Positions 19,236 through 28,350 of a stretch of DNA of 64,000 bases are shown here, piece after piece (the first letter of the stretch is position 1; each line of letters opens with the position of its first letter). The stretch covers positions 2,265,501 through 2,329,500 of the forward strand of contig NZ_CP017781.1 of the NCBI RefSeq assembly GCF_001856665.1. The letters run 5' to 3'. The translations under genes were made by a program, and so were the position numbers. Origin of the DNA: Rhodobacter xanthinilyticus. Its GTDB lineage: Bacteria; Pseudomonadota; Alphaproteobacteria; Rhodobacterales; Rhodobacteraceae. Below the pieces are notes generated by a model that saw only the letters and a list, made by a program, of their open reading frames with translations, was not told the DNA's origin and searched no databases.

Positions 19236-19850
19236 TCAGGGGGCAGCGCGCAGCACTTCGGCCTCGCGGGTGCGGCCCCGGGCGGCGAGGAAGGTGGCGA
19301 AATCGGCGCGGAGTGTTACGGCCTCGGGGCCGGTGGCGAGGGCGAGGGCGGCGCGGAACTGGGCCTCGGCCTCGGGGGCGCGGCCCTGGGCGGCGAAGAG
19401 GCGGGCGGCCTGGGCGGTCCGGGCGGCGAATTCGGGGGCGGATTTGCCAAAGGCGCGGCGGGTCTGGGCGAGCGATTGGGTGATTGCGGCATAGGCCTCG
19501 TCCGCATCGGGGCTGAGGGCTGCGAGGCGCGCGAGCGGGGCGGCGCGGGTTTCGGGGGGCGCCTGGCGGGCGCTCAGGATGGCAAGCGCGCGGCGCAGCG
19601 CGGGGAGCGCCTCTTCGGGCGGGGCGGTTTCGGAGAGCGCGAGGAGGGCTGTGGCGAGCTCGGCGCTTTGCGGGCCGTAATGGGTCTCGGCGAGGGCGGC
19701 GGCGGCGGCGAAATCGCCCGCGCGCAGCGCCTCGGCATGCGCGCCCCGGCCTGCGCGGCGCGCGGCCTCGGTGCGGCGCGCGCCGCCCATCCGGCGCGCG
19801 GTCAGCAGCACCATCACGCCGAAGACGAGCGGAACGAGGGCGAGCAGCAT
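19236..19850 (-). CDS. Membrane-anchored TPR-like protein of unknown function
   Basis: 204 residues. One N-terminal transmembrane helix ([19 protein letters not shown]) is followed by alanine-rich helical pairs that look like degenerate tetratricopeptide repeats: [45 protein letters not shown], and [24 protein letters not shown]. Such repeats mediate protein contacts. It lies between mraY and murD in the same orientation, 19 bases after mraY, so it is very likely cotranscribed. It is not a standard dcw gene; a scaffold role in envelope synthesis is inference. Biased composition means other frames are also open, but this frame has the membrane helix and the operon spacing. Confidence 0.65.
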   Translation of the reverse strand: MLLALVPLVFGVMVLLTARRMGGARRTEAARRAGRGAHAEALRAGDFAAAAALAETHYGPQSAELATALLALSETAPPEEALPALRRALAILSARQAPPETRAAPLARLAALSPDADEAYAAITQSLAQTRRAFGKSAPEFAARTAQAARLFAAQGRAPEAEAQFRAALALATGPEAVTLRADFATFLAARGRTREAEVLRAAP

Positions 19851-19869
19851 CGGCCCCGCCTCCCCCGCC

Positions 19870-20952
19870 TCAGCGCAGCTTCAGCGTGGCCAGCCCGATC
19901 AGCGCGAGGATCAGCGAGATGATCCAGAAGCGGATCACGATCTGCGGCTCGGCCCAGCCCTTCTTCTCGAAATGGTGGTGGATCGGCGCCATCAGGAACA
20001 CCCGCTTGCCGGTGCGCTTGAAATAGGCGACCTGGATGATCACCGAGAGCGCCTCGACCACGAAGAGCCCGCCAACGATGGCAAGCACGAGCTCATGTTT
20101 GGTGCAGACCGCGATCGCGCCGAGCGCGCCGCCGAGCGCGAGCGAGCCGGTATCGCCCATGAACACCGCCGCGGGCGGCGCGTTATACCACAAAAAGCCC
20201 AAGCCCCCGCCGATCAGCGCCGCGGTGAAGACGAAGATCTCGCCGGTGCCGGGCACGAAATGGACGCCCAGATAGGTGGTGAAATCGGCGCGCCCGACGA
20301 CATAGGCGATCGCGCCAAGCGTGCCCGCGGCGATCATCGCGGGCATGATCGCGAGCCCGTCGAGCCCGTCGGTGAGGTTCACCGCATTGGCCGCGCCGAC
20401 GATCACCACCATCGCGAAGGGCACATAGAACCAGCTCAGATTGATCAGCACATCCTTGAAGATCGGCAGCGCGAGCCGGTTGGAGAGATCCGCCGGGTGC
20501 AGCCAGGCCGCTGCCACCGCCGCCAGCCCCGCGAGCAACAGCCCGAGCACCATCCGCGTGCGCGAGCTCACGCCCTTGACGTTCTGCTTGGTGACCTTCG
20601 CGTAATCATCGGCAAAGCCGATCAGCGCATAGCCATAGGTCACGCCCAGCACGATCCAGATATAGCCATTGTCGAGCCGCGCCCACAAAAGCGTCGAGAC
20701 GAGCATCGCCGAGAGGATCAAGAGCCCCCCCATCGTCGGCGTGCCGGCCTTGGCGAAATGGCTCTGCGGCCCGTCGGTGCGGATCGGCTGGCCCTTGCCC
20801 TGCTTGCGGCGCAGGATGTCGATCAGGGGGCGCCCGAACAGGAACCCGAAGATCAGCGCCGTGAAGAACGCCGCCCCCGCCCGGAAGGTGATGTAGCGGA
20901 AGAGGTTGAACAGATCCCCCCCGTCCGACAGATGCGCGAGCCAGTAGAGCAT
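19870..20952 (-). CDS. mraY: Phospho-MurNAc-pentapeptide transferase MraY
   Basis: Polytopic membrane enzyme of 360 residues making lipid I from UDP-MurNAc-pentapeptide and undecaprenyl phosphate. Conserved acidic pair Asp115-Asp116 in [21 protein letters not shown] (190-201), [12 protein letters not shown] (264-275) with the Mg2+-linked Asp, and the HHH motif at 325-327 in [12 protein letters not shown]. About ten hydrophobic segments. Four bases after murF. Confidence 0.98.
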   Translation of the reverse strand: MLYWLAHLSDGGDLFNLFRYITFRAGAAFFTALIFGFLFGRPLIDILRRKQGKGQPIRTDGPQSHFAKAGTPTMGGLLILSAMLVSTLLWARLDNGYIWIVLGVTYGYALIGFADDYAKVTKQNVKGVSSRTRMVLGLLLAGLAAVAAAWLHPADLSNRLALPIFKDVLINLSWFYVPFAMVVIVGAANAVNLTDGLDGLAIMPAMIAAGTLGAIAYVVGRADFTTYLGVHFVPGTGEIFVFTAALIGGGLGFLWYNAPPAAVFMGDTGSLALGGALGAIAVCTKHELVLAIVGGLFVVEALSVIIQVAYFKRTGKRVFLMAPIHHHFEKKGWAEPQIVIRFWIISLILALIGLATLKLR

Positions 20953-20956
20953 GGCG

Positions 20957-22417
20957 TTATCCCTTGAAACTTTCGGCGGCGCCGGGTTGACCGAGTTTTT
21001 TCAGCGCGTCAACCACAAGGCTGACCTTCGAGCCTTTCGAGCCCTTCACGAGCACGACATCGCCCGCATCGACGAGATGGCGCGCGCGCTCGGCGAGCTC
21101 CTTGGCCGTCGCGAACCATTCGCCCCGCTTGGCGCGCGGCAGCGCCTCGTAAAGCGCGCGCATCCGCGGCCCGGCGAGGTGCACCGTGTCGATCGCCGCC
21201 ATCGACGGGTCGTCCGCGATCGCGGCATGAAGCGCCGCCTCATCGGGGCCAAGCTCGAGCATATCGCCCAGGATCGCCACCCGGCGCCCCTGTTTGACCC
21301 GCCCCACCCCGTCGCGCGGCGCCGCCCCCGCCAGAACCTCGAGCCCCGCCGTCATCGAGGCCGGGTTGGCGTTGAACGCATCATCGAAGAGGTCGAAACT
21401 CTGGCTCTCGTCGACGATGTCGAGCCAGACCCGCTCGCGCGCGCCGCGCCCCGCGGGCGGCTCCCAAAGGCCGAGATCACAGGCCGCGACGGCCACATCC
21501 GCGCCCACCGCCTCAGCGAGAGCCAGAACCCCCAAAGCGTTGTTAGCAAAGTGTTTTCCGGGGCTGAGCACCTTGAAGAGAAGCTCCTGGCCGGCGTGAT
21601 CGGCGCGCACGATCGTCGCATCGCCCGCGATCGTGGCCGAGACGAGACGATAGTCCGAGCCCTCCGCCGGGCCAAAGCGGATCACCCGATCAGCCCGCGC
21701 CGCCGCCGCCGCCTCGAGGATCGCGCTGACCTCGAGCCCGGTCGGCACGACCGCGACGCCCCCGGGCTCCAGCCCCTCGAAAATCGCGGCCTTCTCGCGC
21801 GCGATCCCCGCAAGGCCACCGCCCTCGGCCTCGGCGAAAGCCTCGAGATGGGCCGCCGCCACGGTGGTGATCATCGCCGCATGGGGCCGCGCCAGACGCG
21901 CGAGCGGCGCGATCTCGCCGGGGTGGTTCATGCCGATCTCGATCACCGCGAAATCGGCCTCCGCCGGCATCCGCGCGAGCGTGATCGGCACGCCCCAATG
22001 GTTGTTGAAACTCGCCTCGGCCGCGTGCACGCGCCCCTGCGCGGCCAGAACCGCGCGCAGCATCTCCTTGGTCGAGGTCTTGCCGACCGAGCCGGTGACC
22101 GCGATCACCCGCGCGCGCGTGCGCGCCCGCCCCGCCCGCCCGAGCGCCTCGAGCGCGGGCAGAACATCCTCCACGATGAGGAGCGGATCGGCCTCGGAAC
22201 AGCCCTCGGGCAGCCGGCTGACCAGCGCCGCCGCCGCCCCGGCCGCAAGCGCCTGCGCCACGAAATCATGGCCATCGCGCACATCCTTGAGCGCCACGAA
22301 AAGATCGCCCGGCCGCAGGCTGCGGGTGTCGATCGAGATCCCCATCGCGGCGAAATCGCGGGTCGCGCGGCCGCCGGTCGCCGCCACCGCCTCCGCCGAG
22401 GTCCAAAGCACAGCCAT
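20957..22417 (-). CDS. murF: UDP-MurNAc-tripeptide--D-Ala-D-Ala ligase MurF
   Basis: Mur ligase of 486 residues that adds D-Ala-D-Ala. N-terminal uridine-binding [19 protein letters not shown]-loop TGSVGKTS (108-115), [11 protein letters not shown] and [13 protein letters not shown] in the central domain, and NANPASM plus [12 protein letters not shown] in the C-terminal domain. The start overlaps the murE stop by one base (TGATG), so it should be translated by re-initiation after murE. Confidence 0.97.
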   Translation of the reverse strand: MAVLWTSAEAVAATGGRATRDFAAMGISIDTRSLRPGDLFVALKDVRDGHDFVAQALAAGAAAALVSRLPEGCSEADPLLIVEDVLPALEALGRAGRARTRARVIAVTGSVGKTSTKEMLRAVLAAQGRVHAAEASFNNHWGVPITLARMPAEADFAVIEIGMNHPGEIAPLARLARPHAAMITTVAAAHLEAFAEAEGGGLAGIAREKAAIFEGLEPGGVAVVPTGLEVSAILEAAAAARADRVIRFGPAEGSDYRLVSATIAGDATIVRADHAGQELLFKVLSPGKHFANNALGVLALAEAVGADVAVAACDLGLWEPPAGRGARERVWLDIVDESQSFDLFDDAFNANPASMTAGLEVLAGAAPRDGVGRVKQGRRVAILGDMLELGPDEAALHAAIADDPSMAAIDTVHLAGPRMRALYEALPRAKRGEWFATAKELAERARHLVDAGDVVLVKGSKGSKVSLVVDALKKLGQPGAAESFKG

Positions 22418-23901
22418 CAGATCTTCCCGTCGAGCGCGGCCACCGCGACGCTCGCTTGTTCAACGTCATCAAAGGGATAGATGTCGGTGCCGATCACCTG
22501 CCCGCTCTCGTGGCCCTTGCCGCAGATCAGAAGCGCATCGCCCGGCCCGAGCATGTCGACGCCGCGCAAGATCGCCTCGGCGCGGTCGCCGACCTCGGTC
22601 GCCTCCGGCCCCGCCCCCGCCATCACCGCCGCGCGGATCGTGGCCGGATCCTCGGTGCGGGGGTTGTCGTCGGTGACGATCACCCGGTCGGCGGTCTCGG
22701 CGGCCGCGCGCCCCATCAGAGGCCGCTTGGTGCGGTCGCGGTCGCCCCCCGCCCCCACGATCGCGACGAGATGGCCCATCACATGCGGGCGCAGCGCGCG
22801 GATCGCGGTCTCGACCGCATCGGGGGTATGGGCGTAATCGACAAAGACCGTCGCGCCGTTTTCGCGCGTGGCGGCGAGCTGCATCCGCCCGCGCACGGTC
22901 GAAAGCCGCGGCAAAGTGGCAAAAACCTCGGCCGGATCGGCGCCACAGGCAATCACCAGCGCCGCCGCGGTCAGCACGTTCATCGCCTGGAACCCGCCGA
23001 TCAGCGGCAGCCGCACCAGATGCGCCGCGCCGCCCCAGGCAAAGCGCAGATCCTGGCCGGTCGCATCATAACGCTGGCCCATCAGCCGCATCTCGCAGCC
23101 CTCGGCATGGCCGACGCGGATCACCCGCTGCCCGCGCGCGGTGGCATAGGCCGCCAGAACCTCGCCCTTCGGGTCGTCGGTGTTGAGCACCGCAACGCCC
23201 TCCTCGGGCAGAACCCGGGTGAAAAGCCCCGCCTTCGCGGCGAAATACTCCTCGAAGGTCGCGTGATAATCGAGGTGATCCTGGGTGAAATTGGTGAAGG
23301 CCGCGGCCGCGAGGCGCACCCCGTCGAGGCGGCGCTGCGCCAGCCCGTGCGAGCTTGCCTCCATCGCCGCATGGGTGACGCCCGCCGCCGCCATCTCGGC
23401 CAGCAGCCGGTGCAGGGTGACGGGTTCGGGCGTGGTATGGGCGGAGGGCGCGGTGAAGGCCCCCTCGACGCCGGTGGTGCCGATATTGGCGGCCTCGAGG
23501 CCCATGAGCTGCCAGATCTGGCGGGTGAAACTCGCGACCGAAGTCTTGCCGTTGGTGCCGGTCACCGCGATCATCGTGGCGGGCTGGGCGCCATAGAAAA
23601 GCGCCGCCGCGAAGGCCAGCGCCTGGCGCGGATCCTCGACCACGATCAGCGCGACCGGCCCGCCCGCAAGCTCGGCGCGCAAGATCTCGCCCCCCGCCCG
23701 GTCGGTCAGAACCGCCACCGCGCCACGCTCCACCGCCGCCGCCACGAAGGCCGCGCCATGAGCCGCAACCCCGGGCAGCGCCGCGAAGAGATGGCGCGGC
23801 TGAACCCGCCGGCTGTCCACCGAAATCCCCGAGATCACCACATCCGGCCCGTTCGGCACCGTCAGCCCGAGTGCGCTCAGCGGCTTGGGATCGATATCCA
23901 T
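22417..23901 (-). CDS. murE: UDP-MurNAc-L-Ala-D-Glu--meso-diaminopimelate ligase MurE
   Basis: Mur ligase of 494 residues. P-loop TGTNGKTS (114-121), the THAAMEASSHGL and NFTQDHLDYH central motifs, and DNPR at 412-415 in TDDNPRTEDP, the signature for meso-diaminopimelate rather than lysine as substrate. That predicts an ordinary Gram-negative A1-gamma peptidoglycan. A 135-base gap with no clear signal separates it from ftsI. Confidence 0.97.
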   Translation of the reverse strand: MDIDPKPLSALGLTVPNGPDVVISGISVDSRRVQPRHLFAALPGVAAHGAAFVAAAVERGAVAVLTDRAGGEILRAELAGGPVALIVVEDPRQALAFAAALFYGAQPATMIAVTGTNGKTSVASFTRQIWQLMGLEAANIGTTGVEGAFTAPSAHTTPEPVTLHRLLAEMAAAGVTHAAMEASSHGLAQRRLDGVRLAAAAFTNFTQDHLDYHATFEEYFAAKAGLFTRVLPEEGVAVLNTDDPKGEVLAAYATARGQRVIRVGHAEGCEMRLMGQRYDATGQDLRFAWGGAAHLVRLPLIGGFQAMNVLTAAALVIACGADPAEVFATLPRLSTVRGRMQLAATRENGATVFVDYAHTPDAVETAIRALRPHVMGHLVAIVGAGGDRDRTKRPLMGRAAAETADRVIVTDDNPRTEDPATIRAAVMAGAGPEATEVGDRAEAILRGVDMLGPGDALLICGKGHESGQVIGTDIYPFDDVEQASVAVAALDGKI

Positions 23902-24036
23902 ATCTTGTGCCCCCGTTTCGTCTTCGCCATTTATCTCGGCCCGCGGCCCGAGGTCAACGCGCCCCGCCGCGGCCCGGGCCAGAAACTGAAAGGGCGGCGA
24001 AGACCCGCCGCCCGTCGCCCTCTCGCGCTCGCCCGC

Positions 24037-25824
24037 TCAGCCGTCCTTCTTGACGAGCTGGATGCCTTCCATCTCGTCGGGGCCGGCCTCGGGGCGCAGC
24101 CCCAGAAGCGGCGCGACGCGCCGGATCACCTCGGCCGCCACCGGCACCGCCGTCCAGCCCGCCGTGCGCCGCGGCTCGGAGCCGGAGTTCTCGGAGGGCT
24201 CATCAAGCGTCAGCACCAGCACATATTTCGGGTCCGTCACCGGGAAGACCGAGGCGAAGGTCGCGATCACCTTGTCATCATAATAGCCGCCGCTGGGCTT
24301 GGCCTTGTCGGCGGAGCCGGTCTTGCCGGCGACCTGATAGCCCGCGACCTCGCCAAAGGAGGCGGTGCCGCGCGCCACCACCGCGCGCATCATCGCCAGC
24401 GCGCGCCGCGCCACGATCGGGTCCATCACCTGCTCGCCCGGGGCGGCGGTCTTGCCATGAACGAGCGTCGGCATGACCCGCCGCCCGCCGTTCGCAATCG
24501 TCGCATAAGCGGCCGCCAGATGCAGCGGCGAGGCCGAGAGGCCGTGGCCGTAGCCGATCGTCATCGACGAGATTTCCGACCATTTCGCGGGCACGATCGG
24601 GCGCCCCGTCGGCGCCTCGACGAGCTCGACCGAGGTGGGCTCCAGAAAGCCCATCTTGCGCAGGAAATCGCGCTGCCGGTCGGCGCCGATCATCTGCACG
24701 ATCCGCGCCGTGCCGACGTTGGAGGATTTCACGATGATATCGGTGACCGAGTTTTCCGCGCCGTAATTGTGGAAATCGCGGATGCGGAAGCGGCCCCAGA
24801 CCATCGGGCTCTTCGTCGGCACCATGGTCGCGGGGTTGACGAGGCCAAGCTGCATCGCCTGCGCCACGGCAAAGATCTTGAAGGTCGAGCCGAGCTCATA
24901 GACGCCCTGCACCGCGCGGTTGAACAGCGGGCTGTCGGAGGCATCGCCCTTGGCGAGCGGCGCGGGCCGGTCGTTGGGGTCGAAATCGGGCAGGCTCGCC
25001 ATCGCGAGGATCTCGCCCGAGCGCACATCCATCAAGATCGCCGCCGCGCCCTTGGCATTCATCAGCTTCATGCCGCCATCGAGGATCTCCTCGACCGCGG
25101 ACTGGATGGTGAGATCGAGCGAGAGCGCGAGCGGCGCGCCGTGGTTGGCCGGGTCGCGCAGCCAGCCGTCAAAGGCCTTCTCGACGCCCGCAACGCCGAG
25201 GATCTCGGCCGAGCTGACGCCCTCGGCGCCAAAACGCGCGCCGCCAAGGATATGCGCGGCCAGCCGGCCGTTCGGGTAAAGCCGCATCTCGCGCGGGCCG
25301 AAGAGAAGCCCCGGGTCGCCGATATCATGCACCGCCTGCATCTGCTCGGGGCTGATCTTCTTCTTGATCCAGACGAATTTGCGCGTGCCGGTGAAATCCT
25401 TCACCAGCCGGTCGCGCTCGAGATCGGGGAAGATCTTGACCAGCTTGTCGGCGGTGCGCTCAGGGTCGACGAGCATCGGCGGCTGGGCGTAGAGCGCATG
25501 CGTCACGAGATTGGTGGCCAGCACCCGCCCCGCGCGGTCGGTGATATCGGCGCGCTGCGCCACGATCGCCTCGGCCCCGCCCGAGAGCTGCGGCTCCTGC
25601 GGCGGCGTCGCGGCGAGCGAGCCCATCCGCAGCCCCACCGCCACGAAAGCGCCCAGAAACATCAGCCCCATCATCAAAAGCCGCCCCTCGGCGCGCAGCC
25701 GCGCGCGGTCGCGCGTCTCCTCGCCGCGCAGGCGGATATTCTCGCGCTCGATCGCGTCGGGGTTCTCGCCCTTGGCGCGGGCTTGCAAGATGCGCGCGAG
25801 CGGGCGCAGCGGCGTGCGGATCAT
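24037..25824 (-). CDS. ftsI: Septal transpeptidase FtsI (penicillin-binding protein 3)
   Basis: Class B penicillin-binding protein of 595 residues. A basic cytoplasmic tail (1-48) and one membrane anchor (about 49-68, MMGLMFLGAFVAVGLRMGS) precede the pedestal domain. The transpeptidase domain carries the catalytic Ser313 in STFK (313-316), SSN at 367-369 and KTG at 501-503. It cross-links septal peptidoglycan together with FtsW. The start overlaps the ftsL stop by four bases (ATGA). Confidence 0.97.
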   Translation of the reverse strand: MIRTPLRPLARILQARAKGENPDAIERENIRLRGEETRDRARLRAEGRLLMMGLMFLGAFVAVGLRMGSLAATPPQEPQLSGGAEAIVAQRADITDRAGRVLATNLVTHALYAQPPMLVDPERTADKLVKIFPDLERDRLVKDFTGTRKFVWIKKKISPEQMQAVHDIGDPGLLFGPREMRLYPNGRLAAHILGGARFGAEGVSSAEILGVAGVEKAFDGWLRDPANHGAPLALSLDLTIQSAVEEILDGGMKLMNAKGAAAILMDVRSGEILAMASLPDFDPNDRPAPLAKGDASDSPLFNRAVQGVYELGSTFKIFAVAQAMQLGLVNPATMVPTKSPMVWGRFRIRDFHNYGAENSVTDIIVKSSNVGTARIVQMIGADRQRDFLRKMGFLEPTSVELVEAPTGRPIVPAKWSEISSMTIGYGHGLSASPLHLAAAYATIANGGRRVMPTLVHGKTAAPGEQVMDPIVARRALAMMRAVVARGTASFGEVAGYQVAGKTGSADKAKPSGGYYDDKVIATFASVFPVTDPKYVLVLTLDEPSENSGSEPRRTAGWTAVPVAAEVIRRVAPLLGLRPEAGPDEMEGIQLVKKDG

Positions 25825-26198
25825 AGCGGCCCCCCGTCGGAGGCGCCGTTGCGCGCGATCACATCAATAGGGTCCACAAGGCCGCCCTCCCCCAGCGGCG
25901 CGGCTTCGGGCGGTGCAGGGTAAGCCACCTGCCCCACCGCGCCGAACTGCTCGGGCGCGAGCGGCAGGAGCGCGAGGCGCTCGAAATTGAGGTTCACAAG
26001 CTCCGTCAGCCGTTCGGGCCGGTTCAGATAGGCCCATTCCGCGTTCAACACGCCCAACCCCTCATGCAGGCTCGCAATCTCCCGGTTCAGGGCGCGCAAT
26101 TCGCCCTGCCGGTCCTGGGTATCGTAGTTCACCCGATAGGCCCAGAACGCAAGGCCCATCACACACAATGCCGTGGCAAGGTAGAGCAGGTTTCTCAT
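25821..26198 (-). CDS. ftsL: Cell division protein FtsL
   Basis: Small bitopic protein of 125 residues: one N-terminal transmembrane helix (about 4-21) followed by a short coiled coil (about 28-55, [20 protein letters not shown]) and the [17 protein letters not shown] motif typical of FtsL in alphaproteobacteria. A proline-rich tail follows. FtsL pairs with FtsB and activates FtsWI. It overlaps rsmH and ftsI by four bases each. Identification relies on topology, the ERLxELV motif and position. Confidence 0.88.
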   Translation of the reverse strand: MRNLLYLATALCVMGLAFWAYRVNYDTQDRQGELRALNREIASLHEGLGVLNAEWAYLNRPERLTELVNLNFERLALLPLAPEQFGAVGQVAYPAPPEAAPLGEGGLVDPIDVIARNGASDGGPL

Positions 26199-27226
26199 CG
26201 CGACTTTCCTCGGGGAGACGGGGTCAGAACAGGGGCCGGCAGGCCAAGCCCCGCGCGCTCGGCGCGGCCGGCGGGGGCAGAGGTGCGGCGCGCCACGCGC
26301 AGCTTGGCCGAGCGCGCACGCGGGTTGTCGGCCAGCTCCTCGGGGTCGGGGCCGATCGACTTGCGGGTGAGGAGATCAAAGGGCGCCGGCGCCTCCTCGG
26401 CGGGGGCCGCGGCATAGCGGTTGACATGCGCCGCCCGCCCCGAGCGCGCCTGAAAGAAGCGCTTCACGACCCGGTCCTCGAGCGAATGGAAGGTCACCAC
26501 CGCGAGCCGCCCGCCGGGCTTGAGCGCGCGCTCGGCGGCCTCGAGCCCCTCGATGAGCTGGCCGAATTCGTCATTCACCGCGATGCGGATCGCCTGGAAG
26601 GAGCGCGTCGCAGGGTGGCTCTGGCCGGGTTTGGGCCGCGGCAGACAGCGCTCGATCACCGCGACGAGCTGACGGGTGGTCTCGAAGGGGCTCGCGCGCC
26701 GCGCCTCGGCGATCGCCCGCGCGATCCGGCGCGAGGCGCGCTCCTCGCCGTAATGATAGAGGATGTCGGCAAGCTCTTCCTCGCTCAGTTCATTGACGAG
26801 ATCGGCCGCCGAGGGGCCGCTGCGCGACATCCGCATGTCGAGCGGGCCATCGGTCATGAAGGAAAAGCCGCGCTCGGCCTGATCGAGCTGCATCGAGCTG
26901 ACGCCCAGATCGAGCACCACACCGTCGAGCCCGCCAAACCCGCCCTCGCCCGGCGCGATCTCGGCGGCATAGGTGTCGAGCTCGGAAAACGTCCCCTCGA
27001 CGAGCACCAGCCGATCGCCATAGTCGCCCCGCCAGCCCTCGGCCATCGCAAAGACCGACGGATCGCGATCGACGCCGATCACCCGCCCCGCCCCCGCCGC
27101 CAGAAGCCCGCGCGCATAACCGCCCGCGCCGAAGGTGCCGTCGAGCCAGACCCCCGAGACAGGCGCGACCGCTTCGAGAAGCGGCCGCAGCAATACCGGA
27201 ATATGAGGGCGCTCCGCATCCGACAT
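26195..27226 (-). CDS. rsmH: 16S rRNA (cytosine(1402)-N4)-methyltransferase RsmH
   Basis: SAM-dependent methyltransferase (formerly MraW), 343 residues. SAM loop [11 protein letters not shown] (near 30-40), then RVIGVDRDP, the [21 protein letters not shown]-type block, [28 protein letters not shown] and a C-terminal [12 protein letters not shown]. It methylates C1402 in the decoding centre. ATG at 27226 overlaps the mraZ stop as TGATG; a GTG one codon earlier (27229) is the alternative. Confidence 0.97.
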   Translation of the reverse strand: MSDAERPHIPVLLRPLLEAVAPVSGVWLDGTFGAGGYARGLLAAGAGRVIGVDRDPSVFAMAEGWRGDYGDRLVLVEGTFSELDTYAAEIAPGEGGFGGLDGVVLDLGVSSMQLDQAERGFSFMTDGPLDMRMSRSGPSAADLVNELSEEELADILYHYGEERASRRIARAIAEARRASPFETTRQLVAVIERCLPRPKPGQSHPATRSFQAIRIAVNDEFGQLIEGLEAAERALKPGGRLAVVTFHSLEDRVVKRFFQARSGRAAHVNRYAAAPAEEAPAPFDLLTRKSIGPDPEELADNPRARSAKLRVARRTSAPAGRAERAGLGLPAPVLTPSPRGKSR

Positions 27227-27729
27227 CACGCCGCTCCGATCTTTGGCAAATGCACGAGCGGGTCATAGCCCTCGGGCCGCGCCTCGGCCCGCGCCGCCGC
27301 AATCGCCGCCTGCTCGGCCTCATAGGTCTCCGGATCCCAGATCTTGAACGAGGTCCCCGCCGAGGCAAAGAACGCCTCGCCCTTCAGCGCGATCTTCTCG
27401 CGCAGCTTTTGCGGCAGAACGAGCCGCCCGTCGCCGTCGATATCGGTCTGGTGCGATTGCGCATACATCAGCTCTTCGATCTCGGCCCGCTCACCCGAGC
27501 CGCGCTGCATCGCGTCGATCTGCTCATCGATCTCGTAGATCGCTTCCATGGTGAAAACTTCGAGATATTTGCGCTCCGCCCCGCCATAGACGATCACGAT
27601 CTGCGGGCGCGCGCCCGGGGCCCAGTCCGGGTCACCGGCTTCGATCACGCGACGAAACGAGGCCGGGATGGAAACGCGACCCTTCGCGTCCACCTTGAAA
27701 GTCTCCGAACCTCTGAACCGCCGTGCCAA
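27226..27729 (-). CDS. mraZ: Transcriptional regulator MraZ (TTG start)
   Basis: MraZ, first gene of the dcw cluster, a ring-forming AbrB-fold regulator that usually represses its own operon. 167 residues with the two SpoVT/AbrB-like repeats: [16 protein letters not shown] at the N terminus and [16 protein letters not shown] in the middle. The start is read as TTG at 27729 ([14 protein letters not shown]): GGAGAG stands about 8 bases upstream, the family begins with (M)ARRFRGS, and the open frame further upstream crosses the leader hairpin and shows no family similarity. Regulation: a long leader with a terminator-like hairpin, decameric GGGAA repeats and DnaA boxes precedes it. Confidence 0.93.
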   Translation of the reverse strand: MARRFRGSETFKVDAKGRVSIPASFRRVIEAGDPDWAPGARPQIVIVYGGAERKYLEVFTMEAIYEIDEQIDAMQRGSGERAEIEELMYAQSHQTDIDGDGRLVLPQKLREKIALKGEAFFASAGTSFKIWDPETYEAEQAAIAAARAEARPEGYDPLVHLPKIGAA

Positions 27730-27774
27730 AGCTGGCGCTCTCCTGTCCCACCCCGTTGCATCGATCCCAGAAAT

Positions 27775-27816
27775 GGAAAACGGCGGATCGGACTGCTGCC
27801 ACTGTCCGATCCGCCG
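27775..27816 (-). terminator. Leader terminator/attenuator upstream of mraZ
   Basis: On the minus strand CGGCGGATCGGAC, a 10-base loop, then GTCCGATCCGCCG: a perfect 13-bp stem (27816-27781) followed by TTTTCC. It ends about 48 bases before the mraZ TTG codon. In Rhodobacter sphaeroides the corresponding leader is partly terminated to release the sRNA UpsM; this hairpin has the right place and shape for that. Confidence 0.8.
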
Positions 27817-27982
27817 CCCTCGTCCCATCGCTGGGTGTCCGGACTGCGCGCGCCACCTGGGGGGATGTCTGCTCGCCCGCGCGCCGGATCTCTCTTTCGT
27901 GAAGCGGGTGCCTGTATGAAACCCGGTCTTTGCGCCGTGGGGTCTTGCTGCCCCTTACCCTCGCCTCTCGATGCACAAGGGA
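27777..27982 (-). ncRNA. UpsM-like sRNA from the dcw 5' leader
   Basis: Known from R. sphaeroides: the dcw cluster is preceded by an unusually long leader, about 270 bases, whose first roughly 200 bases accumulate as the abundant sRNA UpsM. Here the leader downstream end is fixed by the hairpin at 27781-27816; a 206-base RNA would begin near 27982, inside the decameric repeats. The 5' end is therefore set by analogy, not seen; no convincing -35/-10 could be read there. No conserved reading frame fills the stretch. A small GGGG...CCCC hairpin (about 27935-27955) lies within. Presence of the RNA is inference from position and terminator. Confidence 0.6.
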
Positions 27983-28013
27983 TGCCACGGGAATTCATGG
28001 GAAGCAACAGGAA
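27979..28013. repeat. Four decameric GGGAA-type repeats (candidate MraZ operator)
   Basis: On the plus strand GGGAT (27979), GGGAA (27989), GGGAA (27999) and AGGAA (28009) recur exactly every 10 bases. MraZ is known to bind direct repeats of a short GGG-containing box spaced by five bases in the mraZ promoter. Here the repeats sit where the dcw promoter is expected, but on the strand opposite to mraZ. Confidence 0.5.
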
Positions 28014-28042
28014 TTTTCGCCACCCAAGGCCAGATCTGGTCC

Positions 28043-28057
28043 GGGAAGCGGCGGGAA
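28043..28057. repeat. Second pair of GGGAA decamers
   Basis: GGGAA at 28043 and 28053, again 10 bases apart, on the plus strand. A further pair in the other orientation, GTGGGAA at 28299-28293 and 28289-28283 on the minus strand, lies 230 bases away and fits the GTGGG-N5-GTGGG form of the MraZ box even better. Confidence 0.45.
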
Positions 28058-28067
28058 ATCAAGGTGT

Positions 28068-28076
28068 TGTGGATAA
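28068..28076 (-). promoter_or_regulatory. Perfect DnaA box
   Basis: TTATCCACA on the minus strand matches the DnaA box consensus at all nine positions. It lies about 340 bases upstream of mraZ and about 90 bases upstream of the expected dcw transcription start. Confidence 0.6.
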
Positions 28077-28149
28077 AATCCGGTTAACACTTCGCAGATC
28101 TCGGGAGAACAAAAAGCAACATCACTAGATTTAGTCATCGCGGCAGAAA

Positions 28150-28158
28150 CTATCCACA
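28150..28158 (+). promoter_or_regulatory. DnaA-box-like site
   Basis: CTATCCACA, one mismatch from TTATCCACA, on the opposite strand to the perfect box 74 bases away. Another one-mismatch copy, TTATCCACT, is at 5325-5333 beside the ftsZ terminator. Confidence 0.4.
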
Positions 28159-28216
28159 GCCCATGAAATCCCGAATTTTTCCCATACCCGCCCGGATCAC
28201 GCCGCAATCCGCCCCG

Positions 28217-28299
28217 GAATCCCCGGTTTCACAGCCCTTCACAGCCCGGTGATTCGGCGTGACCGGGCCGGCGGGACGACATTTCCCACGAATTCCCAC
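28217..28299. promoter_or_regulatory. Upstream part of the mraZ-mrp intergenic region
   Basis: No gene is visible between about 28000 and 28350. This stretch holds two GANTC sites (GAATC 28217-28221, GATTC 28251-28255), a perfect tandem 10-mer TTCACAGCCC (28228-28237 and 28238-28247) and the minus-strand GTGGGAA pair (28283-28299). Together with the DnaA boxes this suggests a cell-cycle-responsive control region for the dcw cluster, or part of the 3' flank of mrp. Confidence 0.35.
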
Positions 28300-28350
28300 C
28301 CGCAGACCGCCCCCGGGCGCCGGTGCCATGAAATCCCGCCGCGCAGCAAA

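Noticed and set aside
27668-27919. Small plus-strand open frame in the mraZ leader
   Set aside because: It crosses the 13-bp terminator hairpin and the mraZ start, has no ribosome site and no recognisable similarity.
28068-28299. Replication origin suggested by DnaA boxes
   Set aside because: Only one perfect and one imperfect box, no AT-rich unwinding region and no dnaA, hemE, parAB or gidA nearby.
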